NCBI GenBank assembly: GCA_016719605.1
Contig: JADJYW010000012.1
Span: forward strand, 124,001 to 188,000
DNA: 64,000 bases
Origin: Lewinellaceae bacterium
Lineage (GTDB): Bacteria > Bacteroidota > Bacteroidia > Chitinophagales > Saprospiraceae
Direction of reading: 5' to 3'
Of this stretch, positions 1 to 8,714 are shown in pieces. The translations under genes were made by a program, and so were the position numbers. The notes beneath the pieces are model-generated. The model saw only the letters and a list, made by a program, of their open reading frames with translations, was not told the origin of the DNA and made no database searches. Each line of letters begins with the position of its first letter. Position 1 is the first letter of the stretch.

Positions 1-3000
1 AACCTGGCGCTGCGCACCTATGAGCAGGTCATCAAAGAACAACCCAATAATGCCCGGGCGCTGGCTCGAACAGGCGATTGCCATTTTCAACTAAACCGCC
101 CGCTGGAGGCGCTTACCTGGTACGAACGCGCCCTGCTGCTCAACGATGCGCCACCCGAAACCATGCTCAGTTACGGCAAGGCACTCCTGCAAACAGGCGA
201 TTATATTGGCGCTAAAAAGTGGTTCCTCGCCTACGCCGAGGGCAATGCCACGGTCGGACAGCACTATGCTCAAATGTGCGACTTTGCCCTGCAAGCCGGA
301 CGCCAGGAAAGCCTGTTTCAGGCCCTCAACGAGCCGATCAATACCAGCGCCTCCGACTATGCCCCGGCCTTTTACGGGAACAAATTGGCGTATAGCTCCG
401 CGCGTACCGATATCAAGCGCAAAACCACCGCCAAAACAAGTTCCGACTGGACGGGTAGCGCGTACAATCAACTTTTTGTCACGCAGCGAAATGCAGCCGA
501 TAACTACCTGCAAAACCCCGCTTTCCTGCGCGACGATCTGCAGAATAACTTCAACGAAGGGCCTGTCAGTTTCTCCGCCGACGGCCGCCGCGTGGCTTTC
601 TGTCGCAACAACTTTATTGACGGAACCCGGCAGATCGCCGAAAAAGGCGTCAGCATGAGTCTGTACATAGCCGATATCGTGGACGGAAAATGGGCCAACG
701 AACGCGCTTTCCCCTTCAACGGATCCGATTTTGCTGTTGGCTTTCCCTGCTTTTCTGCCGACGGCAACACGCTTTATTTTGCATCCAATCAGCCGGGCGG
801 GTTCGGCGGCTGGGATATTTTTGTGACCAACTGGAATGCAGGCTCGTGGTCCGTACCGCGCAACCTCGGTGCGCCGCTCAATACCCCCGGCAACGAAGTA
901 ACTCCGTTTTTTGACGGAAACAACCTCTACTTTGCGTCCGACTGGCACAAAGGGCTTGGCGGTCTCGATGTGTTCCGCGCTGAAATGCTGGATAATTCCG
1001 TACGCGATGTTGTCCACCTTGGCACCGGTATCAACTCTTCCCGCGACGACTATGGATTTGTTTTTGATCCTAAATCAAGCATCGGCTACCTGACGAGCAA
1101 CCGCTCCGATGGCCGTGGCAATGAGGATATCTGGCAAATTCGGAAAAAAGTAGACGAGTTTGTCATCATGGTCACGGACCCGCAACGCAACCCGATTGGC
1201 GATGTCGAAATTGATTTTGCAGCCTGCAACTCCGGTATCAAACAAACCGACGCCGGCGGCCGCTATGCTTTTGCTGTGGCTACCGGAAAAGCCGATTGCC
1301 GGGTCACCGTGCGCAAGGATGGCTACCGTGCTACGACCTTGCCGATCCAGTCGTCCGGAGAAAAGAACCTCACTGCCGTACTGGTGCCGGAGTACGGCGT
1401 CGCAGCAACCCAACCCACCGCTGCCGCGCCGCAAACCTACAGCACGACGGATATTCCGGTGCAGGCGGGTACTATAGAAAAATTTTCGGTCTATGTCAGC
1501 GATGAGCAAGGACGCGCATTGCCGGCTGCCGAACTCAACCTGACTACCTGCGGATTGGGCACCATCTACACCGATATTGCCGGCAAGGCATCTTTTTACT
1601 ATCCGATCGGGGCTCTTTGTAATTTGGTTATCCGAAAAAATGGTCTGGAAGACGTAGTCGTGCCGATTCATGCGCAAAGCACCCGCGAGATGTCCGTGGC
1701 CATGAGTGCCGATAAACGCACCAAGTTTTCCGGTATCGTACTTGATGCAAATACACGCCAAACGGTGCAAAACGTGGTTGTTACCGCCCGTAGCCGCCAG
1801 GGCGGCCACGAGACCCTGGCTTCCAGCAACGCCTCGGGCCAGTACGCGCTCCTGTTGCGCCCTTACCAGACCTATGACATTTCCTATGGCAAAGACGGCT
1901 ACCTGAATTTTGCAAGTTCGGTACAAACCGAACGCGCGACCCAGGCCGATATGGAATTGTCGCCTATAGCCATCCAACCCATGTACGGCGCGTCGCCGGC
2001 GCCGGCGACGTACAGCACCACCACCGCACCGACCTCGGGCGGTATGATCTCGCTGGCTGAATTGGGACAAACCTCCACCGCGCCGCAACCAGTTGCGCCG
2101 GCGCCTGCTGCTGCGCCCAAAAAAATCAATGGCTATGGCATTCAACTGGCCGCCAATCCCGAGGATTTTTCGGGCAGCCAGTTGCGTCGGTACGATGTGC
2201 ACTCCGAGCACGGGAACCTGTACACCGTTCGGGAAGGCTCGCATTACAAACTGCGTCTGGGCGTTTACGCCACCAAAGAACAGGCAAATGCAGTGTTGTC
2301 TAAGGTAACGCCCGTAACCCGGGACGCTTTTGTGGTTCGGGAAACACAAGCAGACGAGAGTCTTCTGGTACCCGAAACAGCCGACGTATCGCTGGCTGCC
2401 AAGAGTCCGGCCATGTATGCGGCGCAGACTTCGCCCCTTCGATACACGCTTCAGGTAGCCTCGTGGCCAATGAGCCGTCCGGTTCTGCTGGGGGATTATG
2501 CCAATTTGAACAGCATTGGCACAACCTACATCCAACCCGAAAATGACCAGATGCGGGTGCGCGTGGGCGCTTGGGAATCCTACACGCAGGCAGAAGTGGC
2601 TCGTAACGAAGCGGTTCGACTTGGCTATCGGGACGCTGTGATCGTTACGGAAAAAGCGGAAAACCTGCCTGCCGAACGACAGAGCGGTGCGACTGCCCCC
2701 AAGAGTGTATTTACACCGATGGCTGCCACTACAACGCCGGCGCAGTATTCCACTACGTCATCTGCTATCCCGACAGCCACACCGGTAGCCACTAATGCGA
2801 AATACTATATTCGGGTATGTGCACTGGAAGATACGTCCAACTTTGACGCAAAGAAAATTGATGGTACTGGTGGTGTCATCGAAAAATGGCCTGTTGGCGA
2901 TACCAAAATGACTGCCGTTATGCTCACCGGGTTTTCCAGTGTAGAGCAGGCTATCACCGCCACGGACAAACTCCGGGCTAAAGGTTTTGCGGATGCCTAC

Positions 3001-3045
3001 ATCATTCAGGATGAAAATGGACGCATGAGTAGGTATCGGCATTAA
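1..3045 (+). CDS. TPR / PD40 / carboxypeptidase-regulatory / SPOR envelope protein (5' partial)
   Basis: The reading frame is open from base 1, so the N-terminus lies outside the window; 1014 codons are visible. Residues 1-95 are TPR-like helices. About 190-370 holds PD40/WD40-like beta-propeller repeats, with four motifs of the type FSADGNTLYFAS and GGWDIF. About 385-650 holds three carboxypeptidase-regulatory-like beta-sandwiches, each ending in a KDGY or KNGL turn. About 707-780, 812-885 and 933-1010 are three SPOR-like domains separated by Thr/Ala/Pro linkers containing the repeated motif TYSTT. The TPR-PD40-CRD order is that of PorE of the T9SS and of related OmpA-family proteins. Here the usual C-terminal OmpA peptidoglycan-binding domain is absent and SPOR domains take its place; SPOR domains in known proteins bind denuded peptidoglycan. 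An envelope scaffold role is inferred. A strong terminator follows at 3193. Confidence 0.85.
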   Translation, partial: NLALRTYEQVIKEQPNNARALARTGDCHFQLNRPLEALTWYERALLLNDAPPETMLSYGKALLQTGDYIGAKKWFLAYAEGNATVGQHYAQMCDFALQAGRQESLFQALNEPINTSASDYAPAFYGNKLAYSSARTDIKRKTTAKTSSDWTGSAYNQLFVTQRNAADNYLQNPAFLRDDLQNNFNEGPVSFSADGRRVAFCRNNFIDGTRQIAEKGVSMSLYIADIVDGKWANERAFPFNGSDFAVGFPCFSADGNTLYFASNQPGGFGGWDIFVTNWNAGSWSVPRNLGAPLNTPGNEVTPFFDGNNLYFASDWHKGLGGLDVFRAEMLDNSVRDVVHLGTGINSSRDDYGFVFDPKSSIGYLTSNRSDGRGNEDIWQIRKKVDEFVIMVTDPQRNPIGDVEIDFAACNSGIKQTDAGGRYAFAVATGKADCRVTVRKDGYRATTLPIQSSGEKNLTAVLVPEYGVAATQPTAAAPQTYSTTDIPVQAGTIEKFSVYVSDEQGRALPAAELNLTTCGLGTIYTDIAGKASFYYPIGALCNLVIRKNGLEDVVVPIHAQSTREMSVAMSADKRTKFSGIVLDANTRQTVQNVVVTARSRQGGHETLASSNASGQYALLLRPYQTYDISYGKDGYLNFASSVQTERATQADMELSPIAIQPMYGASPAPATYSTTTAPTSGGMISLAELGQTSTAPQPVAPAPAAAPKKINGYGIQLAANPEDFSGSQLRRYDVHSEHGNLYTVREGSHYKLRLGVYATKEQANAVLSKVTPVTRDAFVVRETQADESLLVPETADVSLAAKSPAMYAAQTSPLRYTLQVASWPMSRPVLLGDYANLNSIGTTYIQPENDQMRVRVGAWESYTQAEVARNEAVRLGYRDAVIVTEKAENLPAERQSGATAPKSVFTPMAATTTPAQYSTTSSAIPTATPVATNAKYYIRVCALEDTSNFDAKKIDGTGGVIEKWPVGDTKMTAVMLTGFSSVEQAITATDKLRAKGFADAYIIQDENGRMSRYRH

Positions 3046-3192
3046 TGCCCCGACTTGTTGACATTTTTTTTCTGCCTTGGCAGCGTTTGCCTGTGCATCT
3101 CCGTTTCAGATATGTTTTTAGCGCAAAAATGTTCAACAACGGATTAAGTGTAAAAAGCAGAAAGTAGGTTTTTTAGTTGGTTTTGTTTGTTC

Positions 3193-3225
3193 AAATAGGC
3201 ACGCTGCACAGCGTGCCTATTTTTT
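3193..3225 (+). terminator. Intrinsic terminator of the PorE-like gene
   Basis: A perfect 14-bp stem (3193-3206 with 3209-3222) has a two-base loop and runs into six T residues on the plus strand. It lies between two convergent genes. The 150 bases before it (3046-3192) hold no gene or motif that I recognise. Confidence 0.85.
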
Positions 3226-3228
3226 ATG

Positions 3229-4103
3229 TCAATCCCGGTACCGTTTCGTCAGGTCGTCATAGAAATCAATGCGGCGGTCGCGAAAAAACGGCCAGATTCG
3301 GCGGACAGCCTCGGTGCGCAGGGTGTCAATTTCGATGACGGTATTTTCTTCCCGGTCGGCGCTCGACTGGTGCAATACCTCTCCCTGAGGCCCTGCGACA
3401 AAACTCTGTCCCCAAAACTGGATGCCTTCCGTCACACCCGTCCAGTCTGGCTCGTGACCTACCCGGTTGACGGCGATGACGGGCAGGCCATTCGCCACTG
3501 CGTGACTGCGCTGGATGGTCTGCCAGGCCCCGTGTTGGCGCTCTTTTTCGGTTTTCGGGTCGGTACTTTCCCAGCCGATAGCGGTGGGGTAGATGAGCAG
3601 GTCGGCCCCGGCTAATGCCATTAGCCGGGCAGCCTCGGGGTACCACTGATCCCAGCAAACCAGCACACCGAGTTTACCTGCGGATGTTTGTATCGGCTGA
3701 AAACCAAGGTCGCCGGGTGTGAAGTAGAATTTTTCGTAGTACGCAGGGTCATCGGGAATGTGCATTTTGCGGTATTTGCCCGCGATGGCGCCATCTTTTT
3801 CAAAAACCACTGCGGTGTTGTGGTACAGCCCTGGAGCGCGTTTTCGAACAGCGACGCCACCAGCACCACACCGTGCGCTTTGGCTGCCGCCGAAAAAACA
3901 TCGGTGTCCGGGCCAGGTATCGGCTGAGCCAGGTCGAACATTTCGGTGTCTTCAGCCTGACAAAAGTAGATGCCGCAGTGTAGTTCCTGTAGCACCACCA
4001 ATGTTGCACCCTGTCGGGCACACTCGGCAATACCGGCAATGGATTTCTGGATATTCACCTGCTTGTCGCGGGAACAGGACTGTTGTACCAAACCGATTTT
4101 CAT
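3229..4103 (-). pseudogene. aguB: N-carbamoylputrescine amidase, frameshifted
   Basis: This is a carbon-nitrogen hydrolase (nitrilase superfamily) that converts N-carbamoylputrescine to putrescine. The reading is split over two frames. The N-terminal part (MKIGLVQQSC...) carries the catalytic Glu in VLQELHCGIYF near residue 40. The rest carries the catalytic Lys in GKYRKMHIP and the Cys in VLVCWDQWYPEAAR. Restoring one A in the run at 3841-3844 (T on the plus strand) joins the frames through FEKRAPGLYHNTAVVFEK and gives 291 residues, the normal family length. The ATG overlaps the aguA stop (ATGA), so the two are translationally coupled and form the agmatine-to-putrescine route. All catalytic residues survive, so a base-calling deletion in a homopolymer is as likely as real decay. 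Confidence 0.85.
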
Positions 4104-5179
4104 AGTTTTGAGTTTTGAGTGCTGAGTTTTGAGTGCTGATTGTAAACGGTTTGAACTACTCCAGTTGGGTATTGCATGGTCACGCAGTGCAGTGAGCCGT
4201 GTTGTTCGATCAGGGCGCGGCAGTCTATGCCGATGATTGCGCGGTCGGGGAAAACTTCTGCCATAATGCGCAGTGCTTCAGCATCCTGCGGCACGCGGTA
4301 GGTCGGCACGAGCACAGCGCCATTGATAATCAGGAAATTGGCATAGGTTGCCGGCAGGCGGTGTCCATCGGGCGCAAAACAGGCTTCAGGCCAAGGTAAC
4401 GGCACGAGGCGGTAGGGCAGGCCTGCGGCAGTACGGAACTGCTTCAATTCCTGTTCCATGGCGAGCAGGGCAGGGTAGTGCTCGTCGTTCGGGTCCGGGC
4501 AGCGGATGTATGCGATGGTATCGGGCGAGCAAAACCGCGCCAGCGTGTCAATATGGGCATCGGTATCGTCGCCGGCGAGGTAGCCGTGGTGTAGCCAAAG
4601 CACACGCTCCAGCCCGAATAGTTCTTTGAGGCGCGCTTCCGTGTCGGCTTGGGACAAGTGCGGGTTTCGGTTGGGCGACAGGAGGCATTCGGCAGTGGTA
4701 AGCAGCGTGCCCTGCCCGTCGCTTTCGATACCGCCGCCTTCGAGGATCAGACCCGGGTAGCGGTGCTCGGCGTGCAGAAGCCCTTTTTCCCACAAAATTC
4801 GGGTGATTCGGTTGTCGCGGTCGGCAGGAAATTTGAGTCCCCAGCCGGTGAACATAAAGTCGAATACGACCGGTTTTTCGTTTTCAAAAATCACAATGCC
4901 GCCGTGGTCGCGTGCCCAGGTGTCGTTGGATGGAATTTCGGCGAAAACTATATGCTCCCGAAAAGCGTTTTTCAGGCGCTCCGATATTTGGGCGGCATTT
5001 TGGCACACGATGAGCACCGGCTCAAACCGGCTGATCGTCTCGGCAATTTCCACAAAACAGGGCAGCACCTCGTTCAGCATATCGGCCCAGTCGGTGCCCG
5101 CGTGTGGAAAGGTCAGTTGTACAGCGCTCTGCGGCTCCCATTCGGCGGGCAGACGGCGGTGAATTGGTTGTTGTGTCAT
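4100..5179 (-). CDS. aguA: Agmatine deiminase
   Basis: This enzyme of the peptidyl-arginine-deiminase fold hydrolyses agmatine to N-carbamoylputrescine and ammonia, the step before AguB. Visible signatures are WARDHGG, LEGGGIESDG, the His/Asp segment HHGYLAGDDTDAHID, and the nucleophile Cys in GSLHCVTMQ near residue 332. I start at 5179 (MTQQPIHRRLP). The frame is open further upstream, but a promoter -7 element (5186-5193) lies six bases before this ATG, so the transcript is nearly leaderless. The last dozen residues (QHSKLSTQNSKL) are not family sequence: they are encoded by a copy of the AAAACTC repeat (4104-4140) that also supplies the stop overlapping the aguB start. Length is about 359 residues. 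Confidence 0.92.
   Translation of the reverse strand: MTQQPIHRRLPAEWEPQSAVQLTFPHAGTDWADMLNEVLPCFVEIAETISRFEPVLIVCQNAAQISERLKNAFREHIVFAEIPSNDTWARDHGGIVIFENEKPVVFDFMFTGWGLKFPADRDNRITRILWEKGLLHAEHRYPGLILEGGGIESDGQGTLLTTAECLLSPNRNPHLSQADTEARLKELFGLERVLWLHHGYLAGDDTDAHIDTLARFCSPDTIAYIRCPDPNDEHYPALLAMEQELKQFRTAAGLPYRLVPLPWPEACFAPDGHRLPATYANFLIINGAVLVPTYRVPQDAEALRIMAEVFPDRAIIGIDCRALIEQHGSLHCVTMQYPTGVVQTVYNQHSKLSTQNSKL
4104..4140. repeat. Family A heptamer repeat (GAGTTTT)n, copy 1
   Basis: Tandem, slightly degenerate copies of GAGTTTT/GAGTGCT form the 3' end of aguA and reach the aguB start. The same repeat recurs at 21040, 33331, 50328 and 55554. Confidence 0.8.
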
Positions 5180-5185
5180 ATCCGG

Positions 5186-5217
5186 CAAAGGTATTTGTCG
5201 GCCGCCTAAATCCACAA
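5186..5217 (-). promoter_or_regulatory. Bacteroidota-type promoter of aguAB
   Basis: On the minus strand TTG (5217-5215) is followed after 21 bases by TACCTTTG (5193-5186). This matches the TTG-N17-23-TAnnTTTG consensus used by the primary sigma factor of Bacteroidota. The aguA ATG begins six bases downstream, which predicts an almost leaderless mRNA. Confidence 0.6.
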
Positions 5218-5297
5218 AAACCAACTTACCTTTGCTGCCCGCAACCCGATTCATCTGCTTCAATCCCGCTTAACCCTCCTCAAATTTTTCCTGGACA

Positions 5298-7382
5298 ATG
5301 CAATTCCTTTTCCCGCTCTTTCTTGCCGCCGCTGCTGCCATAGCCATCCCGATTATCATTCACTTGTTCTATTTTCGGCGGTTCAAGAAGGTCTATTTCA
5401 CCAATGTGCGCTTTTTGCAGGAGGTGAAAGATATCACCAACAGCCGCCAAAAATTGCGCAATCTGCTGGTGCTCCTCATGCGTTGCCTCGCCATTATTTT
5501 TTTGGTACTGGCGTTTGCGCAGCCGTTCATCCCGCGCACATCAGCGGTAAAGCAGGGTGAAAAAGCCGTCAGCGTATTCGTGGACAACTCGTTCAGTATG
5601 GCTGCTTTGTCCAAAAATGCCCCGCTGGTTGAGTTGGCCAAACAACGTGCACGCGACATTGTAAATGCGTATGGCCCCGCCGATCGGTTTCAAGTGCTGA
5701 CCGCCGATTTTGAGGGCCGCGACCAGCGTCTCATCGGCAAAGAAGATGCCCTGGCCCGCATCGAGGAAATTCGTATCGGCCCGGCCACACGCGACCTCTC
5801 GAAGGTGCTGCTCCGGCAACAGCAGGGCCTGAACACCGGAAAAGCGGAAAACAAAATTGCTTTTCTCGTCAGCGATTTTCAGGAAAACAGTACCGACCTC
5901 TCCGATTTCAAGGATACCCTGATCGAAGTGAACCTCGTACCCCTGCGCGCAGTGCAGGAAAATAACATTTCCATTGACTCTGTGTGGTTTGAAAGTCCGG
6001 TGCAAATCCTCAACCAACCAACCAACCTGCTGGTAAAAATCAGCAACCGCGGCGATGAGGAAGCCGAGGAGGTGCGCCTTGCCCTGCGCTACGAAGGGCA
6101 GACAAAACCCGTGGGCGCCTTGCGCATCCCGGCCCGTGCCACCAGTCTGGATACCGTCCGGTTCACGATCCTGCGCCCGGGCTGGCATCAGGCCAAACTA
6201 TCGGTCACCGACTTTCCGGTGCAATTTGACGACGACTACTACATCGCTTTTTATGTGGCCGAGCGTGTCAATGTACTGTGCATCAACGGGCTGCAGCCAA
6301 ACAAGTATCTGAATAATGCTTTCGCCGGCGCGCGGTATTTTCAGTTGGACAATGCCGATGCGCGATCGCTGGACTATTCCAAATTTCCCAACTACCAACT
6401 CATTGTTCTGAACGAACCGGCGCTCATCACTTCCGGACTGGCGCAGGAATTGAAAAATTTTGCGAATAACGGCGGTAATGTGCTCGTATTTCCTGCCCCA
6501 AACGCCGATCTGAACGCCTACAACGGCTTTTTGCAACTTTTTGAAGCAGGCTCGTTGGGGGCCTACGAACAGACGCCGCGCCAAGCCAGCCAGATCAATA
6601 CGGAGGAGTATGTGTTCCGCGATGTATTCCTGAATACTGGCAACAATCTCCGCCTACCCGGTACGCAGGGGAATTTCAAGATAGCCCCCAACCGGGGCGA
6701 ACACATCCTGACCTATCGCGACGGATCGGCTATGCTGGCCAAATTCCCCGCCGGAGAAGGGGCGCTCTACCTTTCCGCCGCACCGCTTGACGAAAAAGTG
6801 AGTGACTTGGTACGCAATGGTGAAATTTTTGTTCCGCTCCTGTTCAAAACGGCAATTGCTGGTTCCAGGGGGCGCCAAATTGGCTACACCATCGGCAAAG
6901 ACGAAATCCTGGAGGCGAACCATACGGTGTCTGCAAGCAGCGAGATGGTCTACAAAATGCGGTCGCGGCTGGACGGCATATCGCAGCCGGCACCGGGCGC
7001 TTCGGACACCGACGAACCGGCTCCGGCGGCCAGTGAGTTTATTCCCGAACAGCGCATACTCGGCTCCAAGGTGCTGCTCACCCCCGGAACGCAGGTGCGT
7101 GATGCCGGATGGTATGATCTTGTTTTGAAAGGTGATTCCACGCTTGCGCTCTTTGCGTTCAACTACGACCGGCGGGAAAGCGACCTGCGCTACCGCACCG
7201 AGACTGACCTGGCCGATGCGCTACCACCCAACATGAAGGTGCGGGCCCAGAATGCCGAGGCTAATTTCACCCAGATCGTGGACGAAGAAAATCAGGGTAT
7301 TGTGCTCTGGCGATGGTGCCTCCTGTTTGCTCTGTTGTTTTTGGCGCTGGAGGTGTTGTTCTTGCGTTTATGGAAAGTATAA
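5298..7382 (+). CDS. BatA-domain / VWA membrane protein
   Basis: A protein of 694 residues. It begins with the BatA N-terminal domain typical of Bacteroidota aerotolerance-type proteins: a hydrophobic first segment (residues 5-25, ending IPIIIHLFYFRRF), a basic stretch, and a second membrane span at about 57-75. A von Willebrand A-like domain follows (VFVDNSFSM near residue 95, then about 100 residues). A long periplasmic or cytoplasmic beta-rich region and a C-terminal membrane helix (about 672-690, followed by RLWKV) complete it. Bat proteins are usually encoded with MoxR ATPases and batB-E; none of those is next to this gene, so it is an isolated BatA-like paralogue. The exact role is unknown; membrane complex assembly is the family inference. 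Confidence 0.8.
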   Translation: MQFLFPLFLAAAAAIAIPIIIHLFYFRRFKKVYFTNVRFLQEVKDITNSRQKLRNLLVLLMRCLAIIFLVLAFAQPFIPRTSAVKQGEKAVSVFVDNSFSMAALSKNAPLVELAKQRARDIVNAYGPADRFQVLTADFEGRDQRLIGKEDALARIEEIRIGPATRDLSKVLLRQQQGLNTGKAENKIAFLVSDFQENSTDLSDFKDTLIEVNLVPLRAVQENNISIDSVWFESPVQILNQPTNLLVKISNRGDEEAEEVRLALRYEGQTKPVGALRIPARATSLDTVRFTILRPGWHQAKLSVTDFPVQFDDDYYIAFYVAERVNVLCINGLQPNKYLNNAFAGARYFQLDNADARSLDYSKFPNYQLIVLNEPALITSGLAQELKNFANNGGNVLVFPAPNADLNAYNGFLQLFEAGSLGAYEQTPRQASQINTEEYVFRDVFLNTGNNLRLPGTQGNFKIAPNRGEHILTYRDGSAMLAKFPAGEGALYLSAAPLDEKVSDLVRNGEIFVPLLFKTAIAGSRGRQIGYTIGKDEILEANHTVSASSEMVYKMRSRLDGISQPAPGASDTDEPAPAASEFIPEQRILGSKVLLTPGTQVRDAGWYDLVLKGDSTLALFAFNYDRRESDLRYRTETDLADALPPNMKVRAQNAEANFTQIVDEENQGIVLWRWCLLFALLFLALEVLFLRLWKV

Positions 7383-7403
7383 AAAAAATCTCGCCCGCGG
7401 GTA

Positions 7404-7435
7404 TTGATGTTTTGGTGCGGGCGGACGTATCTTTG
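7404..7435 (+). promoter_or_regulatory. Promoter of tRNA-His
   Basis: TTG (7404-7406), 21 bases, then TATCTTTG (7428-7435), a full match to the Bacteroidota consensus. Transcription would start about 7440, ten bases before the tRNA. Confidence 0.7.
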
Positions 7436-7449
7436 CCGCCACTTTAAAT

Positions 7450-7522
7450 GGAGGTTGTGGCTCAGCCGGTTAGAGCGTCGGATTGTGGTTCCGAAGGTCG
7501 GGGTTCGAGCCCCTCATCCTCC
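7450..7522 (+). tRNA. tRNA-His (GTG)
   Basis: The cloverleaf can be drawn by eye. There is an extra G at -1 (7450) paired with C73, the hallmark of tRNA-His. The acceptor is 7451-7457 with 7515-7521 (one T-T mismatch). The D stem is GCTC/GAGC and the anticodon stem is TCGGA/TCCGA, around the loop TTGTGGT with anticodon GTG at 7485-7487. The T loop is TTCGAGC. The T stem has only four pairs instead of five, which suggests one base is missing from the G/C run at 7500-7514, either a sequencing slip or a real variant. CCA is not encoded. Confidence 0.88.
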
Positions 7523-7535
7523 CTGATAAAATACC

Positions 7536-7567
7536 AAGAGTCATCCCGGATTTTCGGGATGACTCTT
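7536..7567. terminator. Hairpin between tRNA-His and the DUF1573 gene
   Basis: A perfect 13-bp stem (7536-7548 with 7555-7567), loop GATTTT, sits between the tRNA and a convergent gene. The T-tracts are weak on both sides, so it is a terminator or RNA end-stabiliser rather than a classic rho-independent site. Confidence 0.55.
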
Positions 7568-7592
7568 GTCGTTTATGCGTCGGTATCGGTGA

Positions 7593-8069
7593 TTATTGCG
7601 GTTTCACATAGCCCCGCAGCAGTACTTTGGTTTCGTTCGGGTAGGTATTGGAGGTCACATAAATCCACTTTTTCTGATCGTGCGTCTTTGCTTCCGTGTT
7701 GAACTTGGCTACTATGCTGCCTGTTCCGCCGGGTGGAATTTGTTCCTTAGGCCATTCAGGCACGGTGCAGCCACAGGATGAACGGGCGTTGAGGACGGAG
7801 AGAGGCACCTTGCCGGTGTTGGTGAAGGTGAACGTGTGCTCCACGATGGCGCCTTCTTTCACTTCACCAAAGTCAAATTCTGGCGCATCGTAGGTGATGC
7901 GCGCCAACTGATTGGTGTCCAACGGCAAATCTGCTGTGGCCGGGTTTCGGATCAAGGTGCTGTTGGGGCCGCCGCTGCCGCGAATTTCGCGTACAGATTC
8001 CGCGCCGTCGTTTTTGCAGCCCGCCCATAATACGAGTGCTATAGCGAGAAAAAGCAAGTTGTTTTTCAT
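7593..8069 (-). CDS. DUF1573 lipoprotein
   Basis: A protein of 158 residues with a lipoprotein signal peptide (hydrophobic residues 4-16, cleavage before Cys18 in LWAGCKND). Residues about 60-155 form a DUF1573 immunoglobulin-like domain with the family marks FDFGEVKEGAIVEHTFTFTN, RSSCGCTVPEWP and IPPGGTGSI. DUF1573 proteins are very common in Bacteroidota, are exported, and have no proven biochemical function. The gene is divergent from the shikimate kinase gene, with 27 bases between the starts, so the promoters must overlap. Confidence 0.85.
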   Translation of the reverse strand: MKNNLLFLAIALVLWAGCKNDGAESVREIRGSGGPNSTLIRNPATADLPLDTNQLARITYDAPEFDFGEVKEGAIVEHTFTFTNTGKVPLSVLNARSSCGCTVPEWPKEQIPPGGTGSIVAKFNTEAKTHDQKKWIYVTSNTYPNETKVLLRGYVKPQ

Positions 8070-8096
8070 GTTCAGTCCGTTATTTTTTGTGCAATC

Positions 8097-8627
8097 ATGT
8101 TAAAAAAAACGTGTTTCCTGCTCGGGTTCATGGGTAGCGGTAAAACCTACTGGGGGCATCGCTTATCCGAACGCCTGAAGGTTGCTTTTGTTGACCTGGA
8201 TGACGTGATCGAAAACGGCGAGCAGTGTTCCATCGAAACTATTTTTTTGCAGGCAGGCGCAGATGGGTTTCGCCAATTGGAACGGCAATACCTGCGCGAA
8301 TTGGCCCTGTATCCGCCCCGAATAATAGCTACAGGTGGGGGAACACCGTGCTTTTTTGACAACATGGACTGGATGAATGCGCACGGAACCACGATCTATT
8401 TGGATGTACCGGTACCCGTTTTGGCGACCCGGCTCCGGGCGAACCGGGCAACACGCCCGCTGCTGAAAGATGTGCCCGAGCGTGGTCTGGAGGTGTACAT
8501 CGGTTGTTTGCTGGAACAGCGGGAGCCTGTGTACCGATCAGCCCGAATAGTGGTTCAATTGGAGGATGATGCTGATTCGTTTCTGGAGAAACTAGAAGAA
8601 AGTGCGACAGGAATATCGCGTGCATAG
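8097..8627 (+). CDS. aroK: Shikimate kinase
   Basis: A protein of 176 residues, the normal length for the monomeric kinase, which phosphorylates shikimate at O3 with ATP in the chorismate pathway. Visible are the P-loop GFMGSGKT (residues 10-17), the shikimate-binding segment FVDLDDVIE, the GGGTPC motif after a beta strand (ATGGGTP), and the lid arginine region RANRATRPLLKD. The gene is monocistronic here: a divergent DUF1573 gene precedes it and a palindromic repeat follows immediately. Confidence 0.93.
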   Translation: MLKKTCFLLGFMGSGKTYWGHRLSERLKVAFVDLDDVIENGEQCSIETIFLQAGADGFRQLERQYLRELALYPPRIIATGGGTPCFFDNMDWMNAHGTTIYLDVPVPVLATRLRANRATRPLLKDVPERGLEVYIGCLLEQREPVYRSARIVVQLEDDADSFLEKLEESATGISRA

Positions 8628-8634
8628 TATCTTT

Positions 8635-8696
8635 TCACCGCAGAGGCACAGCGCTTTTGAAAATAAATGATCAAAAGCGCTGTGCCTCTGCGGTGA
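8635..8696. repeat. Family C palindromic element (CACCGCAGAGGC), copy 1
   Basis: A perfect 26-bp inverted repeat (8635-8660 with 8671-8696) with a 10-base loop. It begins TCACCGCAGAGGCACAGCG and ends with the complement. The same ends are found in the element inside the epimerase gene at 58490-58615 and, degenerated, at 25186-25334. It could also terminate aroK, but no T-tract follows. Confidence 0.85.
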
Positions 8697-8714
8697 TAGG
8701 AAAGCGTATGGTGT

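Noticed and set aside
5227..5234. TACCTTTG upstream of the BatA gene as its promoter
   Set aside because: No TTG lies 17-23 bases before it, so the match is probably chance.
7393..7423. Inverted repeat CGCCCGC/GCGGGCG before tRNA-His as terminator of the BatA gene
   Set aside because: It lacks a T-tract and overlaps the tRNA promoter, so I do not call it.
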